From NCBI GenBank assembly GCA_024811115.1, contig JAKOGH010000603.1:1-18534 (forward strand): a DNA stretch of 18,534 nt, in the 5' to 3' direction. Below the pieces are notes generated by a model, which worked only from the letters and a program-made list of their open reading frames with translations, did no database searches and had not been told where the DNA came from. The translations under genes and the position numbers were made by a program. This document shows, one piece after another, positions 1 to 9,599 of the stretch (positions are counted from its first letter, which is position 1; every line of letters begins with the position of its first letter). The stretch comes from Terana coerulea. Lineage: Eukaryota > Basidiomycota > Agaricomycetes > Polyporales > Phanerochaetaceae.

Positions 1-131
1 TCCAGCGCCCGGTGGAAATTTAGCAGCTCATGGTGACATACTCCATGCATGAGCAGGAGAAATACCGACGGCTCGCCTCTGGCTCGTACGCTCGTTCTGG
101 CTTCTCTAGCGCACTATGGGCACTCGGGAAC

Positions 132-1283
132 CTAGACACGTTCACTGACAAGCGCATGGTTGCCCCGGATGTTCATGAAAGAGTACTATAATACAATCAG
201 CCGTCAAATATTTGAATACAGCCTGTGAACTTGAGCGCACCTCTGCGAGGTCCGGCCTCGCGCCGCGGACCAGGTTCACGTAAACGAGGTTGGGCTCGGT
301 CCAGAACGGCCGGAGCCCTGCCGCTTCGAGCCTTTCCCACCACTTCCTGAACCGCTTGAACGAGCCACCGTTCGCGCCCCATGCGTGCACCTCGAGCTGC
401 ATCTGTCCGACAGGCAGCGTGGGCAGTTCGCCAGCAGGGCTGTGCGGGTGACGAGGCTCGGACCACTGCGCCGGGATGAATGCGTCGACGAACGAGTCGA
501 GCGCCTCAAACTCGGCGCCTTCGATGTCGATCTTCAGAATGTCGATGAAGTCGTGCCCGTTCTGCTGCATGAGCGTCTGGAGGGTGAAGGTCGGCGGGTT
601 GCCGTAGGGCACGTCCTGGCTGCCGAGGGCGTACGGGAAAAAGTGGGAGCGGTTCTTTAGCTGGGGAACGTCGGTGACTTCGGGGCCAAAAGACTTCACG
701 GAGAAGTCGTAGCCGTAGACCTGGCAGTGCGGTGCGGCTTCGAGGAGGGCGGCCTCGAACGACGACTCGCCGTTGACGCCGAAGGAGTAGATTGTACATG
801 GACGGTGCTGGCGAGCGACGCGGTCGAGACCGCAGACCCACTTTCCGCCGTCACCAAGCGTTCCGATGCGCTCAACGTGGTGAGGGCAGCGGAATGCGGG
901 GATAAAGAAGTCCCCTGCATGGAGTCCTGGTCAGTACAGAGGTTGCGTCACTCAGCCAAGACACGTACAAAGAGTGTAGAAATCTCCTTTCTCTGGGAAT
1001 CTGTAACGATGCTAAGTGAGGACGCGTGGTATCGAGATATTGAGGTAAGAGCGCACGATACAACGGCCTCATCCGTAGGTCCCCATTTTCTCACTAGGCC
1101 TTCTCTTCCCTTCAACGCATCTGCATATCTAGACTCTTCCTCTTGTAGAGTCCTTCTTAGTGCCCTTCCGGGTCGCAGTGAGTCCGTCGGCATCGAGGGA
1201 GTTGAAAGCAGAAGGAATGTGCAGAAGAGAATGCATCCTAGCAGAAGGGAGTAGCGGGGATGGCGAGTAAAGACTGACGGCAT
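132..1283 (-). CDS. Signal-anchored FkbM/METTL24-like SAM methyltransferase
   Basis: Predicted S-adenosylmethionine-dependent methyltransferase of a family common in Agaricomycetes; the substrate is unknown. Exons (minus strand) are 1283-1057, 1000-969, 914-241 and 185-132, joined by introns of 56, 54 and 55 nt (donors GTGCGC, GTACGT, GTGCGC), giving 328 aa. Residues about 8-30 form one hydrophobic segment after a short basic start, which fits a type II signal anchor. The spliced middle reads FYTLWDFFIPAF, then CPHHVERIGTLGDGGKWVCG, the conserved entry into the fold. Further on, DILKIDIEGAEFEAL is the FkbM-type acidic motif and EVHAW follows. The last exon reads YSFMNIRGNHALVSE, as I recall from family members, which supports the 3' splice. 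The start is the first Met of the hydrophobic exon. I recognise the family from motifs; location in the secretory pathway is inferred from the anchor. Confidence 0.9.
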
Positions 1284-1975
1284 GATAAAGGACTGCGGCG
1301 AATTAGTGGGTTACGTGGAAAGTAGTGTCAGAGCGATAGAGCGAGCGAGCATGAAGCTGTTGGTAGGAGGAGAGAAGGAGACGGGGGTGTAACGTGTCGC
1401 AGCGCATGCAGGATGGCCGGGCCAGGCTGGGCATGGAGATGGGCGGCGGCTAGCCTGTACCCTTCTTGCTTACCCGACGTTGGCGACAGGTTGGGGACCC
1501 TCTCTTAGCCTATCACGGATCAATGGGTCGAAACTCAGGAAGGACGAAGCGGAAGACTAGGCGCTCGCAGCACGGCTTTTGCCTTGGCATCGCGAGCCGT
1601 CTTCACCTCAGTGGTTAGTTAGCTCAATGATGAACAGACGCACTCGGGTACGTACGATAAAGACCTCTACTACAGTGTACTCTGAAACATAGTGAAGGAG
1701 GTCAAAACCACATCACACCACCCGTTTTGAGGATTTGCGCCACAAAGCGCAGATCTCCCGGGACAAAGCGGGCCGAGCCGGTGATGTCACGTCCTGCGGT
1801 CATGAATTGTTTGATCTTTTGGCATATGTCGCCGTTCGCCTTGCAGTCAACAGTGCAATTGAGAGTAAAAGAATACATTTGTAAGTGTCTACGTCTAAAC
1901 GCAGCAGGTCAGCCAATTGGAAAAGATGGGATAGGAGGCGACGCACCGACAGACCAAGCAGGTCAACCGTCATCC
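1284..1975. other. Intergenic: methyltransferase promoter side and transporter 3' flank
   Basis: Two genes on the minus strand flank this stretch, so it should hold the transporter's 3' end and the methyltransferase promoter. Short open frames occur on both strands but show neither splice signals nor protein-like composition. I see no clear TATA box, repeat or RNA gene. Confidence 0.6.
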
Positions 1976-3629
1976 TCAAGCTTTCCACCGCCACCGACCT
2001 CGGTACCTCGCATCCGACCACCGCACATACGACACACAGAGACCCGCCGCTAGGAGAAGCGCGCCGTCGTACAGGGCGACCTGGTTGTACTTCGTCTGGA
2101 GAACCTTGTGATCTATCGCCGACGGCGAGCCACTGGGCCCCGCCATGCTCATGCCCAGCCCTCGTTGATGGCTCCCTAGGATTACACCAGCCAGGGGTGC
2201 ACCAAAGAGCGCGCCCATACCACGGATGAAGTAGATAATGCCGTTGACGCTTGTATAGTGTTGAACTCCGTACACCTCAGCAATAGTCGTGGGGAGAAGG
2301 GCGTTGTAGCCACCGGCGAGGATGCCGTAAGCGACGATAAAAGCAATAAATTGCGGCCGTGGTGCGGATGGCCAGAGAGCGAGGACGGAGACACCGGAGA
2401 GAATGAGCTAAGAAAGGTTTCAGTGTTCATCCCTCCCCAAGCAAAAAACAACGGGCATACGCTGATGATCATGGTATTTTGCCGTCCGACTCTGTCTGCG
2501 AGCACGCCCATGGATACTCGTGCAACACTGTTGACGGCATTGTTTATAGCCAAGAGTAGTGAGGCCGTGCCCGAGGAATACGAGAGAACGGAGACGGAGT
2601 AGGTTGTTAGGAAGTACGTAGGTACAACATTCCCACCAGCTTGCAAGAAAGCACCAAGGGCCTACGATACATTTCAGTGAGTTTTGGAGGACGAGAAGTC
2701 CGTTACTGATCGCACCTGCCAGACGAACGCGCCGCGCTTTGCCACGCTAAGATCCATTCTGGTGTTGCCCCGTCCGGCGCTGTAGACGTTGCCCCTTTTC
2801 TTGACGACACAAGATACAGGCACGCCTACTGCGAAATTCCATATGCCGAGGATCCTTAAGGCCCAACCAACGCCAAACTTCGCGATGAGGCGGTTCATGA
2901 CGGGCGACAGAATAAGACCGCCGACGCCTGCACCAGAGAGAATTAAGCCGAGAGCGAAACCGCGGTGAGCGTCGAAGTAGGCCGGGGTCAGGGCGAGAAT
3001 GGGGAAGTAGTATAGGGACGATCCAAGGCCGTAAAGGATTGCTTGAGTGAGGTACAAATGCCATAGCTATCGCTTATTAGCCGGGAGTTACTGACGTGAC
3101 GTTGCGATGTTTACCTTGGTGCTGAAGCTCGCTAGAAAGATGCCGAGGCTCATGATAAACACACCGGCAAGCATGATGTAGTGAACATGTTTCGTGCGTG
3201 CAATGAGCGGGTTCACGAATATACTTCCGCTCCATGTGAGACCGGTGCCTATCGTCCCGACAAGAGACACTAACGCGTCTTGACCTTGCGCGTCTTTGAC
3301 GTTTGTCGCAGAAGATGTGTAGAATTCCTGAATCAAGTGTCTCAGACCAAAAACTTTGAAGGACTTAAACAGGAGCGTACCTGGAAGATACCGTAGATCG
3401 AGTTGATCCCAATGACATGAAATATCATCGCAAAACCAGCTGCCAAAAGCATGGCTTGGTACTTCCGCGTGGGTCGCCATTCTGCTTCCTGCTCGTCTGC
3501 TACGCCACCAACCGGCTCGCGCACCTCTTCCCGCACGCCTGAATCCCTAATGCCATCGTTCGTTTCCACTGCGTCCCTAGACCCATTCCGCCGTAGCTCC
3601 TGGAGACTGATGCTCTCTGCTTGCGCCAT
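1976..3629 (-). CDS. MFS transporter, monocarboxylate porter (MCT/MCH) type
   Basis: Integral membrane transporter of the major facilitator superfamily, most like fungal monocarboxylate-porter homologues. Exons (minus strand) are 3629-3381, 3327-3115, 3066-2716, 2661-2461 and 2407-1976, all joined in phase 0 by introns of 53, 48, 54 and 53 nt; the product is 481 aa. A polar N-terminal tail of about 55 residues precedes the first helix (MLLAAGFAMIFHVIGINSIYG). The segment LYYFPILALTPAYFDAHRGF followed by GLILSGAGVGGLILSP is the central MCT-like signature. GVLADRVGRQNTMI is the MFS loop motif of the second half. About 12 hydrophobic helices are present and the length is normal. The protein ends in a short basic tail (RWRWKA). 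The substrate cannot be told from sequence; fungal relatives have been proposed to carry monocarboxylates or riboflavin. All splice sites are canonical GT-AG. Confidence 0.93.
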
Positions 3630-4573
3630 AGCGAGACTGTAGGAGTAGCGAGATCAAGAGGACCGGATCGTCAACAGACATTGGCAAGCCTGCTCTTCCC
3701 GATAGTCTCCGCCATGCGACTACAAGCGGTCACAAGACGTCTGCCGCCCACCGGAAGGCTTCCGTCCTCAATACGTGAGACGCGTGTCGACTCTAAGCAA
3801 CGAGGGGTTGAGTAATCCATCGATAGAAAGGCGCAATCCCACGTACATTGTCCTCGGTGTAAGGGAACTGCAAGCAGAGTAAAGCCTGGATCGATATACC
3901 GAGGTGTCCCCACGAGTGTCGAGCATGGCTTTGCGCAGGTTGGCTGGAGTCCTGTAGGGCAGGGTAGAAGATGTACCGAAGGTTCTCCCTTCAGGTTTTG
4001 TTGTGGCATCTCTTCGAGGGCCTTGCAGTGGAGAGGCGGGGCGGATGTCAGGATGTCAGGTGTAATCAGGCAGGGTAGAGTTCCGAGTCGAGGTCAGGAT
4101 GCGGTAGGTAGACGCCAAGTGGTCTTGCCCGCCCTATTACCACATTTAGAATAATCCCGAACCCCTCAACGATGCGGTTGGCGTCTATTACACCCCACAA
4201 CTTTCCACCACCAACAGACTATGTCGAAACATAGCACACTTTCCATGTGCCATTCCAATTATCACGCACTGCGTAAAAGACTTGCTTCCTTCCGCGAAAA
4301 CCCGCGGACTGCTACTCACAATGCGTGACAACGAGCGCTGTGCATGTAATGGTTTCGAAGGAGGTAAGCTGCTCGATGATGGGGATGTTTTTATCGTATC
4401 AAAGTCTTACCTCTTGTGAAGCCCTATGTATGCACTCTGCCTCAACGCGACGAAAGGACATCGAAGATGCCATCCAGTCGCATTGCCGTATTCACTCGAA
4501 GAATCCGCCCAGAATCCCAGATGCATCGGACTGTGTTTCCAGATGAATGGGAACAGAGTTGTGCTGATCTGAT
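3630..4573. other. Gene-poor region upstream of the transporter
   Basis: This stretch holds the promoter of the minus-strand transporter. Short open frames are present on both strands, for example 3671-4009 on the minus strand, but they have no recognisable motifs and no splice-site support. A CCAAT motif lies near 4254. I see no mobile element or RNA gene. Confidence 0.5.
4043..4060 (+). repeat. Short tandem repeat, 8-mer x2
   Basis: GGATGTCA occurs twice in tandem at 4043-4050 and 4051-4058, with further GTCAGG-like words nearby. It is too short to assign a function. Confidence 0.5.
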
Positions 4574-4932
4574 CAGCTTACGGTCTATTCCTGGGCTGGA
4601 CCCAGTTTCTAACCAAAGGAACGGTAATGTGCCATGATATCGAGGTATGTAAGCTGGTCGATCTTTCACACGTATATGTACGTTTGGATGAGACTCGAGC
4701 CAACGCTAATCCCTACGTTTTGCTTCAGCTCTTTGCGAAGACCCAAAGCTACTTGCTCCATCTGCCTCACCGTGCTAAGCCCATATTTCATTCGCTATCT
4801 ACGCCGCGTCTCGTGAGAGTCGGCATTGCCGGAAATTACGTCTCTAGTAGCGAACTCCTAGTCCGCAGCATCCGTTTTCTCGCACGGAAGTGTCGAAGTG
4901 CTCGTCGGTCAGCGGGGCGGTGGCGTCACTAG
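4574..4932 (+). other. Unassigned open frame, possibly a degraded or unrecognised gene
   Basis: One plus-strand frame stays open for about 119 codons, from after a TGA near 4573 to the TAG at 4930-4932. It contains GLFLGWTQFLTKG, then MCHDIE directly followed by a good donor (GTATGT at 4651). A CTTCAG acceptor at about 4728 would give an intron of about 78 nt that keeps the frame open. Third-position GC is only about 50%, lower than in the clear genes. I recognise no family. It may be a chance open frame or a relic. Confidence 0.2.
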
Positions 4933-4941
4933 CATGTAGTC

Positions 4942-5173
4942 ATGATGCGGCGTTGGGTGCCCTACACTATCGAGCATATCGGATTGGACGATGGCGACAG
5001 GTTGTTTTGTGACAGGATCTACGTCAAGAGCGCGACGGCGCGGCTCCACGGCAGTAAGTGACTGGAGTGTTCGTGGGTATTCTGTGTGCGCTCACAACGG
5101 CCGGTCTGCAGGCGACTCCTCATCAAGTGGCACTAAAGCGTCTCCTTGCTGCGTTGAAGTCATCGCTGTATAG
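4942..5173 (+). CDS. Small spliced ORF, unknown product (57 aa)
   Basis: Not recognised. A start at 4942 (ATG ATG) gives exon 4942-5053, a canonical 58-nt intron 5054-5111 (GTAAGT ... CTGCAG), and exon 5112-5173 ending in TAG. The first exon has clearly coding-like composition, with about 80% G/C at third positions, and reads RRWVPYTIEHIGLDDGDR and then LFCDRIYVKSATARLHG. The second exon adds a serine-rich stretch and a Cys-Cys pair near the C-terminus. A CACTAG acceptor lies just upstream at 4926-4931, so this could be the 3' end of a larger gene whose upstream exons I cannot place. Confidence 0.3.
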
Positions 5174-5179
5174 CTTTTC

Positions 5180-5539
5180 GTGGGACACGAACTAACACTA
5201 TCGCTCTACTATTGGTCAGAGGTATTCCGGTGTGCCGGATTGACTTCTTCAGCAAAAGGTGTACGGGCGCCCTGTGGATATACGACCTTCGTTCAGTCCG
5301 CCCGTTTCCCGCTCGGCTATGATTCACACATCTGCCACAGCCCTCCGCAGGCCCTCTTTGACATGTATGTGCCCAGCCGAGACGTAGCTCAATGGCCCCA
5401 AACTAAGCTTAGTACCGTCTTCACAAACGTAATCTGGAATGGGCGATCGGAGACCACAGGCAGCTGCTTGGCTAAGGTACGCGTTTGCCCTTCTCGATCT
5501 CCCGGCGTCCTAACTGGTGCGCAGTCCAAGCGTCATTAA
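5180..5539 (+). other. Possible spliced frame with a high-quality intron
   Basis: A plus-strand frame is open from about 5180 into intron 5477-5524 (GTACGC donor, CTAAC branch point about 12 nt before a GCAG acceptor, 48 nt). Splicing in this frame ends shortly after, at a TAA at 5537-5539. Another phase instead joins to a hydrophobic stretch beginning SVIKRSWLWLFIGAA. I find no good start codon and no recognisable domain. The intron is the strongest evidence that something is or was transcribed here. Confidence 0.25.
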
Positions 5540-5821
5540 ACGATCTTGGCTGTGGCTGTTCATTGGTGCTGCGATTTCGTACAGCTGCATCCCACAGCGG
5601 TGACAGGCAGTCGGCGCGAACCCGGTCCTGTCGTGTTTCACCCACGACCCCATCGCGAACAACAACTCCTTCCGTTCCGGGACGCGTATGATGTGATCGA
5701 AGCATCCCGCTTACCCGCATTTGGGCATCACCTCCTCACGGTGGGCCGTCGTCTGCCAGCCGTGTGTCCAGCAACACTGCAACGTTGGATGCAGCCGCAG
5801 CAGCCTCCGCGGATACACACG

Positions 5822-5828
5822 TATAAAA
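5822..5828 (+). promoter_or_regulatory. TATA box of the DOMON-b561 gene
   Basis: TATAAAA lies 78 bp before the start codon at 5906. It is followed by a pyrimidine-rich stretch (about 5855-5897) that would suit transcription start and a short leader. Confidence 0.7.
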
Positions 5829-5905
5829 CATGGGAACTGAATACTGGTACCGGTCCTGCTTCTCACTCCTGCACCGTCTTCTCACTCCCCTCCATTCAGT
5901 GTACC

Positions 5906-7627
5906 ATGCATTCGGGTCTCGCTCTCAGGCTTTTCGTACTCGGTCTGTTGTCAAGAGTAGCGGCAAGACCACAGAATGATGGGGTATGTTCTTCCTGAAC
6001 TTCTATTTTTGACTCTAGAACTGACTTTCTTGCGTAGGATGGCGGCGGCGGAAACGGCGGGCACGACGATACGTCCAGTGCGGCATCAACGGCTACCGCA
6101 GCGTCGCTGGCTCCCAGTGCCTCTGCGTCAGCAGGGAATTCGTCATCATCCTCAAATGCGTCAGCTTTGATAGGCATGAAGGGAGGAGTCACTTGCACGG
6201 ATCTGCTGTGCGTGGGCGGGTTGGTAAATGGATCGACCGTACAATGTACGTCTACGAGCTTTGCAACGACTTCAAGTTCTCACTCCAAGGGATTCTACAG
6301 ATACCCTACAGAGCCTTGGTGCTGCGTCTCTGGGATGGATGGCAATGCACGTTATTTCTCTCCTTCCGCAGTTACCTTTTCTCACGGCTTTACAGGGGTT
6401 TTGGTAGCCAGATGGCGAATACTCCCATGGTCATCATGTGGCCCAATACGGACGGCTCGATTACGCTCTCACAAAGAAAAGCTCCGGCAGAAGTTATGCC
6501 CACAGTAGACTCCAGCCCTCCACGCACAGCTTCGCTGCAGCAGTCGCTAAGCGTCACCTCCGGGAACAACCCGAAGCTCGTGTACACGATCCCTGCAGAC
6601 TCAAATAGCCAGAGCAGCACGATCATTTGGGCCTTCTCCAGCACAAACCCAGGGTCATCCGCCGTCGACGCTACGCTCGTGCAGCATCTCAACTCCGGAC
6701 CTGTCAAGCTCGACCTCTCCCAAACTCTCAGTGCCGACTCCAAAGACCCTACCAACCCCATCTCGACCCTCGCCACTACTACCTCGTCCGGCAACATGTC
6801 GTCCTCCACCGGCACGCCCTCGTTCACTGCCCCGCCCCTTTTCCCGTACGAAAAGCACATCGTCGCCCATGGAATCCTCATGGTGGTCGGGTTCTTGTTC
6901 CTGCTCCCTCTGGGCGCCATCATTGCGAGATGGACGAGGTCGTTCAGCCCGATTTGGTTCAGGCTTCATTGGATAATCCAGTGGGTGCTCGGTGCGTTCT
7001 TCCTCGCCTGTCTTTGCGACCGCTCGCTTACCGGTTTCATTCGCCTCAGCCATGCCTATCATCATCGCTGGTTTCGCGTGCGGCGCCTCTGCTGTGCACG
7101 AACAAGGCATTACCATGAAGGATACGCACATGAAGTGGGGTGTCGCCATCTTTGTCATCTACCTCTTCCAGCTTGCCCTCGGTGCTATGATTCACTTCTT
7201 CAAGCTCCGCCCTGTCGCTATCCGTGGCCGCCCCTGCAGAACTACTTCCACGCTGTCTTCGGCCTATTCATCATCGCCATCGCCTTCTACCAGGTGCGTC
7301 CATTTTTTGACACGCCGCCGAGGCTGTATCTGATAGTTGTGCTAGGTCCGTACTGGTTACCGCACGGAATGGCCAACCTACTCTGTGCACGGGCCCATCA
7401 GCAACGCCGCCAACATCGTCTGGATCGTTTGGGTCGTCGTGAGTATCTTCTCTCTCGCTCATACTTCTCTTCTCACGCGCTTTCCCACACAGATCATCCC
7501 CATCATCTACCTCGCCGGCCTCGCCCTGCTTCCCCGCCAGTACAGGCAAGAGCGGGAGATGCGCAAGGGTACCAACGGCTCCCCGACGAGCTCTACGATG
7601 CACGCGCGCCCGTCGGCGACCTACTAA
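5906..7627 (+). CDS. Secretory DOMON-cytochrome b561 transmembrane protein (frame break in exon 5)
   Basis: Predicted heme protein joining an extracytoplasmic DOMON (cellobiose-dehydrogenase-like cytochrome) domain to a cytochrome b561/ferric-reductase membrane domain, which would move electrons across the membrane. Exons are 5906-5983, 6038-6245, 6301-6346, 6396-6991, 7050-7293, 7346-7438 and 7493-7627. Residues 1-20 form a signal peptide ending AAR. A Ser/Ala/Asn-rich linker follows, then DOMON (about 75-225) with YTLQSLGAASLGWMAMGFGS and NTPMVIMWPNTDGSITLSQR. The b561 part (about 265-445) carries the four expected histidines in VAHGILM, RLHWIIQ, DTHMKWG and NYFHAVF. Exon 5 is one base short: the frame entering (HFFKLRP...) and leaving (LQNYFHAVFG) differ by one, with the change near the C-run 7231-7234. 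Intron 6347-6395 uses a GC donor. One base more would give 466 aa. Assembly error or real pseudogenisation cannot be told apart here. Confidence 0.9.
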
Positions 7628-8173
7628 GCCGGCTCGCTGGCTTTCAACAGCCATGCGCGCACGCGTGGCGATGTTGTTCTGCATTTAGTGGACCTTTCAT
7701 ATCCGAAATCATGTTATTCTTGGATGCTCGTTGGTGGGCCTCGAAGCGTACCGTCGCTCGTTGCTGGGATAGTACTATACTGGAACTTGGGACTTTAATA
7801 CTTAGACCAAGTAGTATTTTTTGTGACGTTTATCTACGACCTAATTCCAATATCTTGTTCAGCAAATGTGCTGTATTTCACGATCTCTTCGTGATGCGAG
7901 TCAACTCGAGGTTACTGAAACAGTTGTTCATCCGCGCTGCATGAACTTGGCTTGTCGGAAGCACTGCAGCGTTGGCCGGGCTGTGCAATGAATATTTCTG
8001 CAGACCCTTGCACGCCTGGCGAGCGATTGCTATTTGCTGTCTAACCAAGGAATTCGTCGGTGAAGCTGTCTCCGCCAAGATGACTTATTCGAAGTAGAAG
8101 TCAGCATAGGGTAATTTATCGAGTGGTGGCCGTCCTGGAAAGCATCATGAGCTATATAATCTTTGAATTCAGT
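7628..8173. other. Convergent intergenic region
   Basis: The plus-strand DOMON-b561 gene ends at 7627 and the minus-strand F-box gene ends at about 8174, so this holds two 3' flanks. I see no coding-like frame, strong hairpin or repeat. Confidence 0.6.
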
Positions 8174-9599
8174 TCATGGGTGCTGCATACCTTCGTCGGA
8201 CTCCTCGCCGTTCTCATCCGGGGCATCAGGGTCGTACTTGAGACGGACGAGAGGGGGAGGTCTGCGAATTTCCCTGTAGAATTGCAGTTTTGCAGCCTCT
8301 TGCGCTTTGGACATGCTCAACGTGATTTTGCTGCGCGAGCGCGCGACGGGCAGAAGGTCCGACTTGCTGCTCAAATTTCACCGCGATGTATTTCAGCTCC
8401 GTGTCGAAGGCGGCAAGTCGCTCGTCGAGGAATTTCCAACATCGCTCGACGAAGACCATATAAGCACGGATGTTGATACGTATCTCCGTGAGAAGACCGT
8501 GCGTAGAGATAGTCATCTCTACCCCAGTCCAGCATGTCCTAAGACAGCCGGACTGAATCAAGATCCATAAGCCGCCGGCGGAACCTATGGGCCATCCATG
8601 AGTAAATTCAAAAGCACAATGAACATCAGCACTTGCCTGAGCGGACTTCGAGATGATAAACGTCATGACCAGAGGCCACTTCGTCTGCTTCTAGACAGCC
8701 GCAGTTGTTCTGTGCCACGGACTCAATGAGGGTCTCCATCTTTGGCAGTTCTCCTGTTTGTATGTATGGGATCCATGCGTTGCGAGGGCTTCGCGGTAAC
8801 TCGACCGTCAATGGCTGAGTGAGCACGAATGGGCGTAAGAAAGACCACGGTTCAGAACAGGCCTCCATGTAGAAGTCGAGCTCCCCATAGTGGTCCAGCC
8901 AAAGGTGTGGAAGGGGTATGGGTTTCGAGCTCGACTTGATGAATGAAACTCTGCGGAACTTGTAGTATCCTGCGGGGAGGCGCGTGGCATATGAGTGGGG
9001 CTCCAAATCCGGCGTTGGAGGATTGTGTATAGATCGAGTGAGCGAGACTAGATCTGCTGGATGCTCAAAGCACAGGTCCTCGATGAGTATACCGTACGAG
9101 ACGGAGAAAGATGCAGGTAGAGATCTCGGGGCAGCGTGGTGGATGGATGAGAAAGCAACAGGTCCGGGCGTGGAAGTTGCTCGTAGGACAAGCTGTATGC
9201 AACCCTCCGTCAAATTGGGAAATAAGTGGGCATACATATAGATGAGGTAGACCCAAGGGACGTCGGAGACCTCGGTGATAAGCTTCAGGCCTGAGACATG
9301 ACGAGACAAGCTCAGATCTTCACTGACGGTAGGATCTCGAAGAAAAGATATCAGCATTGTGGCGTCCTCCCTACAGCGCAAGGTCAGATCCGTGAAGATT
9401 TGCTCGCGAACATGGCGTGCCCAGTGTCTGCAGGTCAGCGAACAGGCTCCGAGTTGTCGCTTGTTGAGTTTTAAAGGCCGCGCCTCGCCTGGGTAGGCTA
9501 TCCCGCCATGCTGATCGAAAGAAGACGGATATTGTCCACATAAAAATCTACCACCAGGTGAATGAGCTCAGACGGTAGATCCGCAGCCAAAGCGGGCAT
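8174..9599 (-). CDS. F-box domain protein, possibly damaged
   Basis: Likely substrate-receptor subunit of an SCF ubiquitin ligase, from the large, fast-changing F-box family of Agaricomycetes. The start at 9599 reads LPSELIHLVVDFY, and after a gap LGACSLTCRHW, which together form an F-box of normal spacing. The gap needs an intron; the only phase-matching choice near normal size is 9539-9460 (80 nt), which drops a few expected residues. The main exon 9459-8637 is open for 274 codons and shows no other known domain. Intron 8636-8585 (52 nt) has a GC donor (GCAAGT). The last exon runs to a stop at 8226 in one frame. Composition instead favours a +1 shift near 8370-8390 into a frame ending PDAPDENGEESDEG at 8174. 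Two awkward joins suggest a pseudogene, sequencing errors or an imperfect model. Confidence 0.6.

Noticed and set aside
385..660. Plus-strand open frame opposite the methyltransferase
   Set aside because: It is a shadow of the GC-rich coding exon on the minus strand, with no motif or splice support.
4367..4664. Similar words GTAAGCTG(C/G)TCGAT at about 4367 and 4654, as a duplicated intron
   Set aside because: The similarity is limited to about 14 bases and does not extend into the flanks.
7214..7239. A 26-nt micro-intron that would repair the b561 frame
   Set aside because: It is far shorter than every other intron in the window and would delete the conserved RGRP-LQ segment.
6193..7944. 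A single open frame of 583 codons on the plus strand over the DOMON-b561 locus
   Set aside because: The frame crosses introns and picks up several exons by chance. The conserved DOMON and b561 motifs need splicing and lie partly in other frames, and the N- and C-terminal parts of this ORF are not family-like.
9460..9539. U12-type (ATATCC ... AC) intron in the F-box gene
   Set aside because: An ATATCC donor-like word and a CCTTTAA-like branch are present, but the phases do not fit and, to my knowledge, the minor spliceosome is absent from most Dikarya.
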